A stretch of 64,000 bases of DNA from Hypomyces perniciosus (GCA_008477525.1 SPDT01000004.1:4588001-4652000); one strand, 5' to 3'. Shown: positions 1-12,851, counted from the first letter of the stretch. Translations and numbers: made by a program. The notes: generated by a model not told the origin, from the sequence alone.

Positions 1-2915
1 ATCCCCTTTTATAGAGTGGGATATAGCGGAAAAACAGCCTTATATATTAGGGGTATATAACCTAATAAAAGAGGATAGTCTATTAAAGCTAGAAGCAGAC
101 TAGTATATAAAAGACTTACCTACTTCTATAAAAGAAAAGTAAACCTTTAAAGAAATGCTAGCTAATAATCCTTTAAACAGCAGAGCAGTAGTTAATATTT
201 ATAAGAGCTTAAAACTTTAAAGGAAGTAATTTATAAAAAAGGTTAATAAATATCTTTTAATATATAGGATTAAAACGCGCACCCTAAGTACTGCTTTTAA
301 GGATAATAAGCCTAGTATATATTTAATAATTACTAGGCTTTTTAGTTTAATGCTATATAGACTGCTGCTTAATTAATAAAAGCTAATAAATAATAAATTA
401 AAAAGCGCGGAAATAGTATTTACTATTCTTAATATAGTAATAGACTATAAATCTTTTTCCCAGAAAAGTATAGCTTTTAATAAATTAACTGTTTATTAAA
501 AGGATTTAGTGAAACTGCTAAAAGACTAAAAAAAGCTTATAAAACACCTACTTAAAGATAGGTTTAAGTAAATTGCATGTAATAAAATTAACTCTTTGCG
601 CGTAAAAGGGACCTAGTAAGAGATACTATACTTAAAGGCGATAATAAAGCTACTATTAGTGTATTAGGTTTTTATTTATAAATTTAACTAAAATGGAAAT
701 CTAAAACGCTATAAAGCTTATCTTATAGTTTGCAGGGATTTATAAAAGCGCTTTACTATGAAGAATATATATACAGTTATATTAGTAGCGCGTTTTTTCT
801 ATATACTTATTGCTTTTACAGTAAGATTTAACTTTAAGTTAAAGCAGTATAATATTAAAAATGCTTTTTTTAATGCTTTAAAGGATAAGAACTTGAAACT
901 AGTTATATATAAGCTCTTTAAAGGTTTTAAGCAGTTAAATATCTGTCTAAAGCTCGCGAAAGCCTTATATAGCTTAAAGGATTTATTAAAGCTGTAGTTT
1001 AATAAACTATCTTTAACCTTGAGGCAATAAAGGTTAATCTTAAGCTTTAAAAAGCCTTATCTCTTTTATAATAAAGCTTAAAAAATCTTTATTATATTCT
1101 ATATAAATAATATTTTAATTATATATTATTATAATAATAAAGCTTTTTATATTAAGCTATTAAATACTTTAAAAGTGAAATATAAGCTTTATAGTAAAGG
1201 AGACGCGTAATAGTTTTTAAGGATTAAGATTACCTATAACTATATAGAGTATAGGATATACTTTTCTTATAAGACTTATTTTAAGAAAATTGCGAAACGA
1301 TTTGGGCTTAATAAAGGAATATAGCTTTTTATAATTCCAATACCTATTATAGAGCTTTAAAAGAGTATATCGCAAGCTTTAAAAGTAACTATTAAGATAT
1401 ATTAAGAAAAAGTAGGATTAATGCTCTATACAGCTATTATAATAAAGCCTAATATAGCTTATAGCGCCTTGGCTTTATTACAGTTTCTAATTAACCCTAG
1501 TAAAGAGCACCTTAAAGCAGTTAACCAGCTAATCTACTATCTATATATATAGCGTTTCCTAGCTTTTTAATATAAAGGGCAAAGAGAAATATAGGTTTTA
1601 ACTGCTTTAAGCAATACTTCTTTTACTAATAATATAGATACTTGGAGATTGTTTTAAGGGTATTTTATTATACTTTTCTTAGGCCCTATCTTATAGAATA
1701 CAATATACTAAAGCACTATTAGTATATCTATAATAAAAGCTAAGCTGCTTGCCTTTATTTAAATAATAAAAGAGGCTATAGGTTTATATTACTTTTTTTT
1801 AAAAATAAAATTTAAGCTTAGCGCTAATTAGAATATTAATTATAATAATTAACTAACTATATATCTTATAATTAAAGAGAGTATAGATATTAGCACTTGC
1901 TTATATTATATTAATATATAAAATATATAGCTTTAGTAGGAATACTAAAAAGGATTATTTATAGTTTTTTATCTTTTTATTAACTTTATACCTATTAATA
2001 GGCTTATTAAAGCCCTATTATAGCAGCGCTTTAAGTACTTTAAAGTACTATTAAACTTAGTAGATATATAATTACTAGAATAGAATATATAAGAATACAG
2101 GAAACTAGTTAATTCTAGCCTATAGGCTGCCAGCTATAAAGGTATATCCTATTACCGCAATAACTATTCTTTAAAAGCTTTCTAGCCTTTACACGCCTGC
2201 GTATAAAGGGCATTATTATTATTATTGCTACTGCTTAAGGCAATACCCTTTTTAAAGTAAATTAAGTTCTCCTCTTTTAATAGGTTAAATTAAAGGTATA
2301 ATGCCTTTTTGTATTAGGTTATTATTTAATTATATAAGTTTATAAGTGTATAAAGAAAAAAGAGTATATTTACTTAATTATCCTTTTTATTTACAGCTTA
2401 AAAAAGTTAATATATAATTAATATAAGTATTAAATAACTATAAAGTATATAATTAAATAAAGTAATATAGGCAAATTAAAGAGGAGCTTATTAGGGGGTA
2501 TATTAATAATTACTATTAAAATAAATAATATATTATTAAAAGTAGGTAATAGAAATATATTAAGAGAAGTCTCCTTTATTGGCGATTGCTGACTTTAAAT
2601 AACCTTTGTAAGGAGGGGATAATAGTATAGTAATAAGGGCAGTGGCAGGAGTAGCGGGAAGAGTAGCAGTAGCAGTGATAGGGGTAGGGGCTAGGATAGC
2701 AGCAGTAGGAGGAGGAGCTGATAAAGATAAGGATAAAGCTGCCTTAGCAGTAAGGCGTGCTTTATAAATAGCAGCTAAGTGTATATTAAGAGCGGCAATA
2801 GCTGTAGTATACCTAGACTGGCCAGGACTAGCCGGCGTAGAAGTAGGAGATAGTGTAGGAGTAGGCGCAGGAGCAGTAATAGGCGTAGCTGCTTGGCCAG
2901 CCAAGCGATTAATAT
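1..2915 (+). mobile_element. Copia LTR retrotransposon, internal part (copy A, truncated by window start, RIP-mutated)
   Basis: This is the 3' part of a Copia polyprotein region, reading on the plus strand. A short open stretch at 758-997 keeps the Copia reverse-transcriptase signature (VRF...LKQYNIKNAFFNAL...KALYSLKD, the classic KQYDVKNAFLNG / KALYGLKQ block). Further on, remnants of the RNase H segment are legible near 1,740-1,800. Nearly every other codon run is broken by TAA/TAG, in TA-rich sequence typical of RIP. The same sequence recurs at about 5,725-8,638 (copy B). The upstream LTR and gag-integrase part lie outside the window. Coding capacity is lost. Confidence 0.85.
2560..2904 (-). 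CDS. Ala/Pro/Thr-rich antisense ORF inside Copia copy A, function unknown
   Basis: A 114-codon open frame on the strand opposite to the Copia polyprotein, just inside the 3' LTR. The product is low-complexity Ala/Pro/Thr-rich, with a more ordinary central block (AALNIHLAAIYKARLTAKAA). It has no domain I recognise. The equivalent interval in copy B (8,286-8,501 and upstream) carries a homologous antisense frame with the same central block, although the surrounding DNA is heavily RIP-mutated. It could be a captured or accessory antisense gene, or simply a GC-richer patch in which stops are rare. Confidence 0.3.
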   Translation of the reverse strand: MAGQAATPITAPAPTPTLSPTSTPASPGQSRYTTAIAALNIHLAAIYKARLTAKAALSLSLSAPPPTAAILAPTPITATATLPATPATALITILLSPPYKGYLKSAIANKGDFS

Positions 2916-3669
2916 TGCGATAAGCTACCTTTAAAGGGCGACTATAACTATACTTTACTGATAAAGTATTTTTCTTTTGCAGTTTCGCTATTAGTTAATA
3001 AATATATAGTATAAAAGGAATTAATTAAAAGTATAATATTTATAGTAGGGGCTATATTGCTATTAATATTATTGTTAATATTGATAATAATAATATTAAT
3101 AACTGAAAAAGAAAAGTAAAGAATAAAGGCTAGGGGGGCAGTTAATATACTTATTCTAGCTGTTTAAGACCAATTTACTTATTTAAAAGCTTTATTATTT
3201 AACTTCTTATTATTATAGAATAATAATAATTATAGCGTTTATATTCCTTTTACCTTTATAATAGAATATTAATGCGTGTTTATAATAAGGAGCTTTTAAT
3301 TAAGTAAAGAGGCTTTAGGAGTGCGGCTAGTTAGTTATAATACTATAGATAGGCTAGAGTAGCAGTTAATGAGGCATTAGGAATAGCTTTATTAACTGGG
3401 GGGTATGTTGGGTTGAGTAGGCTGGGGCCTTACCGCTTATTAGCGCTAGGGAGCTCTTATCTACTATATAAGCAGATACGAGCTGATATATATATTGTAT
3501 AAGCGATATGTTAGACTATGCAGGCCCTGTAAGCGCCTGTATATAGCTTCTTCTTTGTGTTAGCTATATGTATATATAGTGAGGCCACTATAGCATATTC
3601 TCTTTTATAGAATCAAGCTTTGTTTCCCATCTCTTTATGCTCTATATAGCTGTGCCGCGCTCTGTTACA
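2916..3669 (+). repeat. Copia LTR 1 (shared between tandem copies A and B)
   Basis: LTR of about 754 bp starting TGCGATAAGCTACC and ending CTGTTACA, so TG...CA with short inverted ends. It matches 8,639-9,398 and, in part, 9,400-9,965. Because it is both the 3' LTR of copy A and the 5' LTR of copy B, the two elements form an internal-LTR-internal-LTR tandem, a usual product of recombination between LTRs. Confidence 0.8.
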
Positions 3670-6600
3670 GTAAACTATAGAGATTTATATACGCCTGCAA
3701 AAAGATAAATAGCAGGTTACCGATAAAAAGCTTAATAAAAGGGGTATTAACCTTACTGCCTTAGCATAAAGAGGTATAGCCTTAACTATTATAGCTGCCT
3801 TAATCTCCCTAAACCTAATTAATAAAAAAGATATAAGCCCTGTAATATACTTAATAAATATATTAATATATATTAATATATAGGATATACTTTACTACCT
3901 CTTTTAAAGCACCCTCTTTAATATATATAATACTATTTATTTTATAAATAACAGGAATTACTTTATTCCCAGCTCCTTTATCCTAAGTATAGAAGAGGAC
4001 TATATTAAAGTAAAAGGAGCTAGCTATCCAATAATTAAAAGAGGTTATTATCTGCTAAAGGATACTCTCTATAATCTATATTAAAAGATAATACGCTTTA
4101 TTAAGCTTTTAGATATAGCTGTAGTTAAAGGATTTTATATTAATATTATATCTTTATTAAAGCTTCGGAAAATAGGGATTTAGTTAATAGGGTATAATAA
4201 TATACTTTGCACTAGTATAGCTAGTTTAAATACTATTATAGGGAAGGTAGAGTATAAGTATAATTTTCTGTTTCTTTAATATAAACCTTTATTGCTTTAT
4301 ATTGCCTTTATCTTTAAATATATTATACTAAGCAGCTTAATAGCTTTTTTTTTTTTTTTTAATATAGACTATAGTATTTATATAGTATTAAAAAGTAAGA
4401 GAAGACTAATATATAATTCCTTTAATACTATAATATAACTTTAAATAGCTTTGGTATTTATGATTAGGATATTTAGGCCTAGAAGCGCTTAAAGCGCTTA
4501 TAAAAAATGCAAGGAACATATATATTAAGGGAACTACGCGTATAGAATATAAGGCTTATACTTTTATATACGCGAAACAGGTTATCTCTTACAGACTATT
4601 TAATAAATAAGCATTAAAACTATTCTTTAAAGTGTATTAAGATCTTTAAAACTATTTAGGGGCTATAATAAAGATAACTAGCTTTTAGTATTTAAAGAAA
4701 AATATACTATATAGCTATATATATGCCCTTTATTAAATAAAGAATAGGAAATTATTTTTAATGCTTTTTTTAACTTTATGAATATAGTAAAAATATAATA
4801 TAATATCTTTATATACTTCTTTAGGCAGGATAACGAGAAAGTTATAATTGCGGTTAAAAGCTTATTACGCTTTTAGATCTAGGCTAATATAAAGGGTATT
4901 ATCTTAAAGCTTGCCCTTTCCTATATATATAAGCTAAACAGCACTTTAAAATAGGCAGGTCAGGAAGTTATAAATAAATTAATTAAAATACTGGAAGCTA
5001 TAAGTCTTGTAACCGACTTATAGCCTAAGAGTATAAAAGCTGCGGCGTATATTATTAATATAAGTCCTATATATAGCCTTAATATAATATTACCTATTAA
5101 TAAATTAAAGGAATAGTTCCGCGACTTTACGCCCCTTTTAATAAAGGAGCCTTCCGCGGACTTATAGCTAGATTAAAGCAGTCTTTATATATACAGCTGC
5201 CATGCCTATATACTTAATAGAGACTGTAAGGCTAGCTAGAAAAAGAGAGAATTTAAAACTAAGCCTAAAGGGCTAATTGGATATTTTATTAGCTATACTA
5301 TAAACAATATATATTGCATTTAATTACCCTGCCTAGTAAAGGTAATTATTATAAAGAATATATAGTTTAATAAAATTAGCTTTTTTAATAGTAATAAAAA
5401 GATTATAAATAAGCTGTCTATAATTAAATTAAATAAACTGTTTAATAAAGTTAAAGAAAATAAGCTAGAATTTAAACTCTTCTTTATATATATTCCTGCA
5501 GTAAAAAATACCTTTATAAATAATATAGAAAAAGAAAGTATACCTTTAAAGGTAATAAAGGTATAGAGTATTAGAAATAGTTTAATAAATGCTTTAAGTA
5601 AACTACTAGCGCATTTAAAAGGACCTTTTAGTCTTTAAACATTAAAGGCTACTTTAAAATAGTTAATCTTTATAGATAATATTAGCGCGCTAACAGGAAC
5701 TTTAGGCAATGCTTTAGCGAGTAACCTATCCCCCTTTATAGAGTAGGATATAGTAGAAGAATAGCCTTATATATTAAAGGTATATAACCTAATAAGGGAG
5801 GATAGTCTATTAAGGCTAAAAGTAAACTAGTATATAAAAGACTTGCCTATTTCTATAAAAGAAAAGCAGACCTTTAAAGAAATATTAGCTAGTAATCCTT
5901 TAAGCAGTAAAGCAGTAGTTAATATTTATAGGAGCTTAAAACTTTAAAGGAAGTAACCTATAAAAAAGGCTAATAAATATCTCCTAGTATATAAAATTAA
6001 AACGCGCACTTTAAATACTGCTTTTAAAAATAATAAACTTAATATATATTTAATAATTACTAAACTTTTTAATTTAATACTATATTAACTGCTACTTAAT
6101 TAATAAAAGCTAATAAATAATAAATTAAAAAGCATAAAAATAGTATTTATTATTTTTAATATAGTAATAGACTAAAAATCTTCCTTTTAGAAAAGTATAG
6201 CTTTTAATAAATTAACTGTTTATTAAAAGGATTTAGCGAAATCGCTAAAAGATTAAAAGGAGCTTATAAAATACTTACTTAAAGATAAGTTTAAGTAAAC
6301 TGTATATAATAAAATTAACTCTCTATATATAAAAGGAACCTAGCAAAAAATACTATACTTAAAGGTAATAATAAAGCTATTACTAGTATATTAGGTTTTT
6401 ACTTATAAGTTTAACTAAAATAGAAATCTAGAATACTATAAAGCTTATTTTATAATCTATAGGGATTTATAAAAGCGCTCTACTATAAAGAGTATATATA
6501 CAGCTATATTAATAGTATATTTTTTCTATATATTTATTGCTTTTATAGTAAGATTTAACTTTAAATTAAAGCAGTATAATATTAAAAATGCTTTGTTTAA

Positions 6601-8285
6601 TACTTTAAAGGATAAGAACTTAAAACTAATTATATATAAGCTCTTTAAGGGTTTTAAGTAGCTAAATATTTATTTAAAGCTCGCGAAAGCCTTATATAGC
6701 TTAAAGGACTCGCTAAAGCTATAGTTTAATAAACTATCTTTAACTTTAAAGTAATAAAGGTTAATCTTAAGCTTTAAAAAGCTTTATCTCTTTTATAATA
6801 AAGCTTAAAAGATTTTTATTATATTTTATATAAATAATATTTTAATTATATATTATTATAATAATAAAGCTCTTTATATCAAGCTATTAAACGCTTTAAA
6901 AGTAAAGTATAAGCTTTATAGTAAAAAAGATATATAATAGTTTTTAAAGATTAAAATTACCTATAACTATATAAAGTATAGGATATACTTTTCCTATAAG
7001 ACTTATTTTAAGAAAATTGCAAATGATTTAGGCTTAATAAAAGAATATAGCTTTCTATAATTTTAATATTTATTATAAAGCTCTAGAAAAGTATATTATA
7101 AGCTTTAAAAGTAACTATTAAAATATATTAAAAGAAAATGGGATTAATACTTTATATAGCTATTATAATAAAGTTTAATATAGCTTATAGCGCTTTAACT
7201 TTATTATAGTTTTTAACTAATCCTAATAAAGAGTACTTTAAAGCAGTTAATTAACTAATTTACTATTTATATATATAGTATTTTTTAGCTTTTTAATATA
7301 AAAGGAGAGGAGAAATATAAGTTTTAACTGCTTTAAGTAATACTTCCTTTACTAATAATATAAATATTTAGAGATTATTTTAAAGGTATTTTATTATACT
7401 TTTCTTAAGCCTTAATTTATAAAATATAATACACTAAAGCACTATTAATATATCTATAATAAAAGCTAAGCTGCTTGCCTTTACTTAAATAGTAAAAAAG
7501 ACTATAAGTTTATATTGCCTTTTCTAAAAGATAAAATTTAACTTTAATATTAATTGGAATATTAATTATAATAATTAATTAATTATATATTTTATACTTA
7601 AAGAGAGTATATAAATTAATATTTACCTATATTATATTAATATATAAAATATATAGCTTTCATAGGAATATTGAAAAAGATTATTTATAGTTTTTTATCT
7701 TTTTATTAACTTTATACCTATTAATAGGCTTATTAAAGCTTTATTATAGTAGCATTTTAAGTATTTTAAAATACTATTAAATTTAATAAATATATAGTTA
7801 CTAGAATAAAATATATAAGAATATAGGAAACTAATTAATTCTAGCCTATAAGCCGCTAGCTATAAAGGTATATCCTATTACTGCAATAACTATTCTCTAA
7901 AAGCTTTCTAGCCTTTATACGCCTGCGCGTAAAAGGCGTTATTATTATTATTGCTGCTGCTTAAAGCAGCAGCCTTTTTAAGGTAAACCGAGTTCTTTTC
8001 CTTTAATAAGTTAACTTAAAGGTATAATGCCTGTTTGCATTAAATTACTATTTAATTATATAAATTTATAAGTATATAAAGAAAAGAGAATATATTTATT
8101 TAATTATCCTTTTTATTTATAGTTTAAAAGAGCTAGTATATAATTAATATAAGTATTAAATAACTGTAAAGTATATAATTAAATAAAATAATACAGGTAA
8201 ATTAAAGAGGAGTTTATTAAAGGGTATATCAGTAATTATTACTAAAGTAAACAGTATACTGCTAAAAGCAGGCAATAGAAATATA

Positions 8286-8501
8286 TTAAAAGAAGTCTCT
8301 TTTACTGGCGATTGCCAACTTTAGATAACCTTTATAAAGAGGGGATAACGGTATAGCAGCAGGGGCAGCAGCGGGAGCAGCCTTAATAGCAGCAGCAGCA
8401 ATAAGGGCAGGGGCCAGGACAGCAGCAGCAGGAGGAGGAGCCGATAAAGATAAAGATAAAGCTGCCTTAGTAGCGAGGTGTGCTTCATAAATAGCAGCCA
8501 A
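8286..8501 (-). CDS. Antisense Ala/Pro-rich ORF in Copia copy B, homolog of the 2,560-2,904 frame
   Basis: Antisense 71-codon frame; the homologous reading continues upstream to about 8,560 without its own Met. It shares the block ALSLSLSAPPP and the C-terminal YKGYLK..IA.K motif with the copy A frame. Function unknown. It is listed because the same antisense frame is open in both copies, whereas the sense polyprotein is destroyed in both. Confidence 0.25.
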   Translation of the reverse strand: MAAIYEAHLATKAALSLSLSAPPPAAAVLAPALIAAAAIKAAPAAAPAAIPLSPLYKGYLKLAIASKRDFF

Positions 8502-8638
8502 GTGTATGTTAAGAGCGGCAATAGCCGCAGTATACCTAGACCGGCTAAGACTAGCCGGCGCAGGAGCAGGAGCTAGCGCAGGAGCAGGCGCAGAAGCAGC
8601 AACAGGCGTGGCCGCTCGGCTAGCCGAGCGACTAACGC

Positions 8639-9398
8639 TGCAACGAGCTACCTTTAAAGGGCGACTATAACTACGCTTTACCGATAAGGTATTTTTATTT
8701 TGCAGTTTCGCTGTCAGCTAATAAATATATAGTGTAAAGGGAATTAGTCGGAAATGTAATACTTATAGCAGGGGCTATATTATTGTTAATGTTATTGTTA
8801 ATATTAATAATGATAATGTTAATAATTAAAGAAGAAAAGTAAGGAATAAAGGCTAAGGGGGCAGCTAATATACCTATTCTAGCTGTTTAAGACTAATTTA
8901 CCTGCTTAAAAGCTTTATTATTTAACTTCCTATTATTATAGAATAATAATAGCTATAGCGCTTATATTCTTTTCACCTTTATAATAAAATATCGATATAT
9001 ATTTACAATAAAGAGCTTCTAACTAAGTAAAAGAGGCTCTAAGAGCACGGCCAGTTAGTTATAATACTATAGATAGGCTAAAGTAGCAGTTAATAAAGTA
9101 TTAGGAATAGCTTTATTAACTGGGGGGTGTATTAGGTTAAATAGGCCGGGGCTTTACTGCTTATTAGCGCTAAGGAGCTTTTATCTGCTATATAAGCAGA
9201 TATAAGCTGATATACATATCGCATAAGCGATGTGTTAGACTATGCAGGCGCTTATAAAGCGCCTACATACAGCTTCTTCTTTATATTAGCTATATGTATA
9301 TATAGTGAGGCCACTATAGTATATTCTCTTTCATAGAATCAAGCTTCGTTTCCCATCTCTCTATGCTCTACATAGCTGTGCCGCGCTCCGCTATAATA
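8639..9398 (+). repeat. Copia LTR 2 (3' LTR of copy B)
   Basis: About 760 bp, beginning TGCAACGAGCTACC and ending CTATAATA, which corresponds to CTGTTACA in LTR 1 after RIP-type changes. It is less mutated than LTR 3. Confidence 0.8.
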
Positions 9399-9399
9399 C

Positions 9400-9965
9400 T
9401 GTAATAAAGTACCTTTAAACGGTAACTATAACTATACTTTACTAATAAAGTATTTTTCTTTTATAATTTTACTATTAGCTAATAAATATATAGTATAAAA
9501 GAAATTAGTTAAAAGTATAATATTTATAGTAAAGGCTATATTAATATTAATAATAATAATATTAATAATTAAAAATAAAAGTAAAAAATAAAGTTAAAAG
9601 GCAGTTAATATATTTATTTTTAACTATTTAAAACCACTTTACCTACTTAAAAGCTTTATTATTTAACTTTTTATTATTATAAATTAATAATAATGATAGT
9701 ATTTATATTCCTTTTACCTTTATAATAAAATATTAATATATATTTATAAAGGAGCCTTTAATTAAATAAAGTAGGCTTTAAAAGCGCAGCTAGTTAATTA
9801 TACTACTATAAATAAACTAGGATACTAGTTAATAAAGCACTAGGAATAGTTTTATTAACTAGGGGGTATATTAAGTTAAATAGGCAAGGGCTTTACTGTT
9901 TATTACTGCTAAGGCTAGCGTTAAAGAGCTTTTATTTACTTTATATACAGATATAAACTAATATT
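9400..9965 (+). repeat. Copia LTR 3, truncated
   Basis: Starts one base after LTR 2 with TGTAATAAAGTACC and follows the LTR 1/2 sequence for about 565 bp. It stops where an unrelated LTR-like sequence begins. It is more strongly RIP-mutated than LTR 1 or 2. It represents the start of a third tandem element cut by a later insertion or deletion. Confidence 0.7.
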
Positions 9966-10340
9966 ATTAAAATAACAAGGTTATACTAAACTTTATTTAA
10001 GTGCAGCTTTAAGGAAAGTGCACTTAATACAGCAATAAAGAAATAATTAAAAGTCTTTAGATTAATAATAAATAAATAATTAAATTGTAACTAAACTAAT
10101 ACTTAAAAAGCTATAAAATATCTAATATTATACAGCTAGTATAGAAGTAATTATATAAATAATAGCTTTATCTTTTATAATAGTCCTCTAACTAAATAAT
10201 AGGTATATAGTAGTAGAATTAGGTTTATAGCTATATTTCTATTTTCTATAAAATTTATTTATATAGAAAATCAGCCAAATTAATTTATAGCTATATATAC
10301 AGGAACCTATTTTAGTTATATTTTTTATAATAGCTATTAT
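9965..10340. repeat. LTR-like repeat, family also at 51,470-51,850
   Basis: About 375 bp starting TATTAAAATAACAAGG. It aligns over its whole length with 51,470-51,850, which starts TGTTAAAATAACAAGG. The TG start of the second copy, shared ends and solitary occurrence suggest a solo LTR. I could not find a target duplication, and the right edge is approximate (around the shared ATAATAGCTAT). Confidence 0.55.
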
Positions 10341-11390
10341 GCTTATTATATTAAGTTTAGGGTAGGCAGGGTAGCTTGTTTTAGTTGAATTATTATGGTT
10401 CAAGATAATAGAAATTTCTTAACTTATATTAAAGTTCCTCTAGAACTTGGTCCTAGCGTCAGGCCTAATTCTGTGTCTAGCCAGAATAGGAAGATTACCT
10501 AATTATACTAAAATCCTTGCTTTTTAGCCCTCCTTTTTAATAGTATTTACTTTATAAAAATCTTTCTTTTAAGTAATAAATAAGTTTAATAAATAAAGAT
10601 TTAATGGCTTGATTTTTAAACATAAATAAAAACTATGATTTATAAAAAATAATAACCTTTATAAATAATAATGAATTTATTTTATTATTTGAATAAAAAG
10701 GTATAAATTCTTTAAAATACTATTTTATATTTATATTCAATTATTTAATTTAATTATTAGTTTTTAAATAATAAATTTTAAATAACTAAAATAACTACTT
10801 TTAGAATCTTAATATAAATTAAATGCTTTAATCTTATATACTTATATCTAAAGTTTTATATAAAGTATAAATATATATAATAACAGTATTAATAAATTAT
10901 ATAATATATAAATATATAAATAATAATAAAATGATATATTGTTATTAAATACTATATTATTATAAAGATATTTTTATAAATTAAACTTTATAAATTATAG
11001 TCAAATAATAACATAATATAATTTCTTAAAGTATTACGTTAAGTTTGAAATAATATTAATAATAATTTTAAAAATTTGAAAATAGTAAATTTATTTAATT
11101 CTATTTTAAAGTATAAGTTATAATCTTTAATAAAAGTATTAAGATTAAGTAATATTTACAGCTATTAATATATATAGTTAAAAATATTTAATATTTTTAT
11201 TTATTTTAAATATTCTTTTTATTTAAAACAGTATATTTAATATATAATTCATATTTCTACTTTATTTATTCATAAAAAAACCCTATTTTTAATAATATAT
11301 TTAAGTACTATAAACTTACAAATCTTATATTATTACCTTGAAATTATTTTTAATACTTTTTAGCTATTATTTAATAGCTAAACTTTAGAG
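10341..11390. other. AT-rich stretch without recognisable genes
   Basis: A short stretch of ordinary composition (about 10,350-10,510) leads into roughly 850 bp of extremely AT-rich sequence. No frame, inverted repeat or family resemblance could be supported; probably relic transposon sequence. Confidence 0.5.
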
Positions 11391-11486
11391 TAGTGCTATT
11401 TATACAGATAAAAATTACTATTTATACAGATAGTCTATGCGCTACCTGTAAAAATCTCCCTACAGCTCCTTACACTCTACAACTTA
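11391..11486 (+). repeat. Left 96-bp terminal inverted repeat
   Basis: Inverted partner of 13,489-13,584. It contains an internal near-duplication (CTATTTATACAGAT, twice, 22 bp apart). Confidence 0.75.
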
Positions 11487-11970
11487 AACCATAGCAATAA
11501 CACTACCACAGCAACATCATCAGCGCCATTACAATAATAGATATCCCTATTAACCCTTTATTAACTTAGTCTAAAAAGATAACTGGCTCTGATCTTATTA
11601 AACGCCTTGATTTTAATAGTAAAAACTATAGCCGGCTACAGTCGCCTTTAAAGCTGCTAGATTTACCCAAACCTAACCGTAAAATCCCACCTCTACCACT
11701 ATCTCCTCTATGTAATTCTTTTAATAACTTAATCTCTTTCCTGTAAAATTTCTTTCTTAGTAATAGCGCAGCTATTATTATTAAAAGTAGCTCCTCGCCT
11801 CGCGAGGTAAATAAAACTATAATCAAAATATACTATAACCTCCTTTAAGGAAATATAATATATATCCGCGATAGTGGCTTATAAAGCCTTTAATAAATCC
11901 GCTATTGTTTTATATAAGGAATCCTACTAATACTTATATGCACTAAGATCTAGATAAACTGCTCCTTTAT

Positions 11971-12047
11971 TAATACACATAAATAGTGTATCGTCCTTTT
12001 CCTTCCTTCCTTCCTTTCTTTCCTCTTCATCTGCACTTTGCATATCA
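11971..12047 (+). repeat. Left 77-bp LTR of the miniature element
   Basis: Direct repeat of 12,852-12,928. It includes GTGTATCGTCC, a pyrimidine-rich CCTT tract and CTGCACTTTGCATATCA. Confidence 0.88.
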
Positions 12048-12362
12048 AATGGTAGCAATCTAAGCGTTTTTCGATCGCAAGACCTTCATACACGCACCAT
12101 ACTGGCAACCACACTGGCAACCATAAGCAACCATCTCGGCATTTCCTTCCAGCAAGCAAGAAAGCCTCTGCAGACGAAGATAGCCAACCAACCTGCTAAC
12201 CAAACCGCCAAACCAAACCGCGTTAATCCTGGTTTTTGCTGTTTCCCTCGCGAGACTACGCCGCTTCCGATCTACAGCTGTTCCTTTTACTAGGCTTTAC
12301 AGCTATTTCTTTATTAAGCGACGTTCCTTTTATAATTTTCCTTGAATTCGATTCGATTCGCA

Positions 12363-12776
12363 ATGATTCCAACTGATCAACTCGATCAAGCCGAACAACA
12401 ACGGCTATGGCAACTATATCAGGTTGATCGTCAATGCCGGACCTGCGGAAGCTGCAGAGTCCTTTTCCAAACACGGAATCAACTTTTTATCCACCTTCTG
12501 AATCGATGCTCTTCGAGCCCAGCTGGCCTAGCCAAGCAGACCCAGCAGCAACGCGTTATGGCCCCTTTTCCAAGACCCGTTCAACAACGTGTTGTGGCCC
12601 CTGCTCCAAGACAGCCCCGTCAACGCGTTCAACAACGCGTTGTGGCCCCTTTTCCAAGACCAGTTCAGCAACGCGTTATGGCCCCTACTCTAAGACATAT
12701 TCGACAACGCGTTGTGGCCCCTTTTCCAAGACTAAGGCAGCAATATAAGGAGGAATTCGGTCAGGAATTCGGTTAG
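12363..12776 (+). CDS. Zinc-finger plus 12-residue-repeat protein of the miniature LTR element
   Basis: 137 codons from the first real ATG (12,363) to TAG. Near the N terminus is a Cys-rich block, CRTCGSCRVLFQTRNQL then IHLLNRC, spaced C-x2-C-x12-H-x4-C. This resembles the C..C..F...N.L..H....C finger found in fungal retroelement polyproteins. The second half is about five repeats of a 12-residue unit (QRVVAPFPRPVQ and variants) encoded by a 36-39 bp tandem DNA repeat that contains the palindrome AACGCGTT. The frame is not broken by RIP stops. It may encode a nucleic-acid-binding Gag-like protein; expression and function are unknown. Confidence 0.5.
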   Translation: MIPTDQLDQAEQQRLWQLYQVDRQCRTCGSCRVLFQTRNQLFIHLLNRCSSSPAGLAKQTQQQRVMAPFPRPVQQRVVAPAPRQPRQRVQQRVVAPFPRPVQQRVMAPTLRHIRQRVVAPFPRLRQQYKEEFGQEFG

Positions 12777-12851
12777 GAATATGACCTTTATGACGGATAG
12801 GGATTAAGGGAATACGAGGACGCATTCTTTTTCAACTAAAGCGGCGGCATT

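Larger units (their letters stand above)
2916..9398 (+). mobile_element. Copia LTR retrotransposon, full-length copy B (RIP-mutated, dead)
   Basis: About 6.5 kb with both LTRs (2,916-3,669 and 8,639-9,398). In plus-strand order the internal region shows a gag-like part (about 3,700-4,450), integrase remnants (about 4,550-5,080, ending in the equivalent of WPEAVKAAVYLLNRSP), the Copia post-integrase block (about 5,260-5,400, equivalent of KGHLVGY...RIY), reverse transcriptase (about 6,370-6,740, NIKNALFNTL and KALYSLKD) and RNase H (about 7,450-7,540). Stops occur every few codons. The gag-IN-RT-RH order is what defines Copia. The differences from copy A are mostly C/T and G/A, as RIP predicts. 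Confidence 0.85.
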
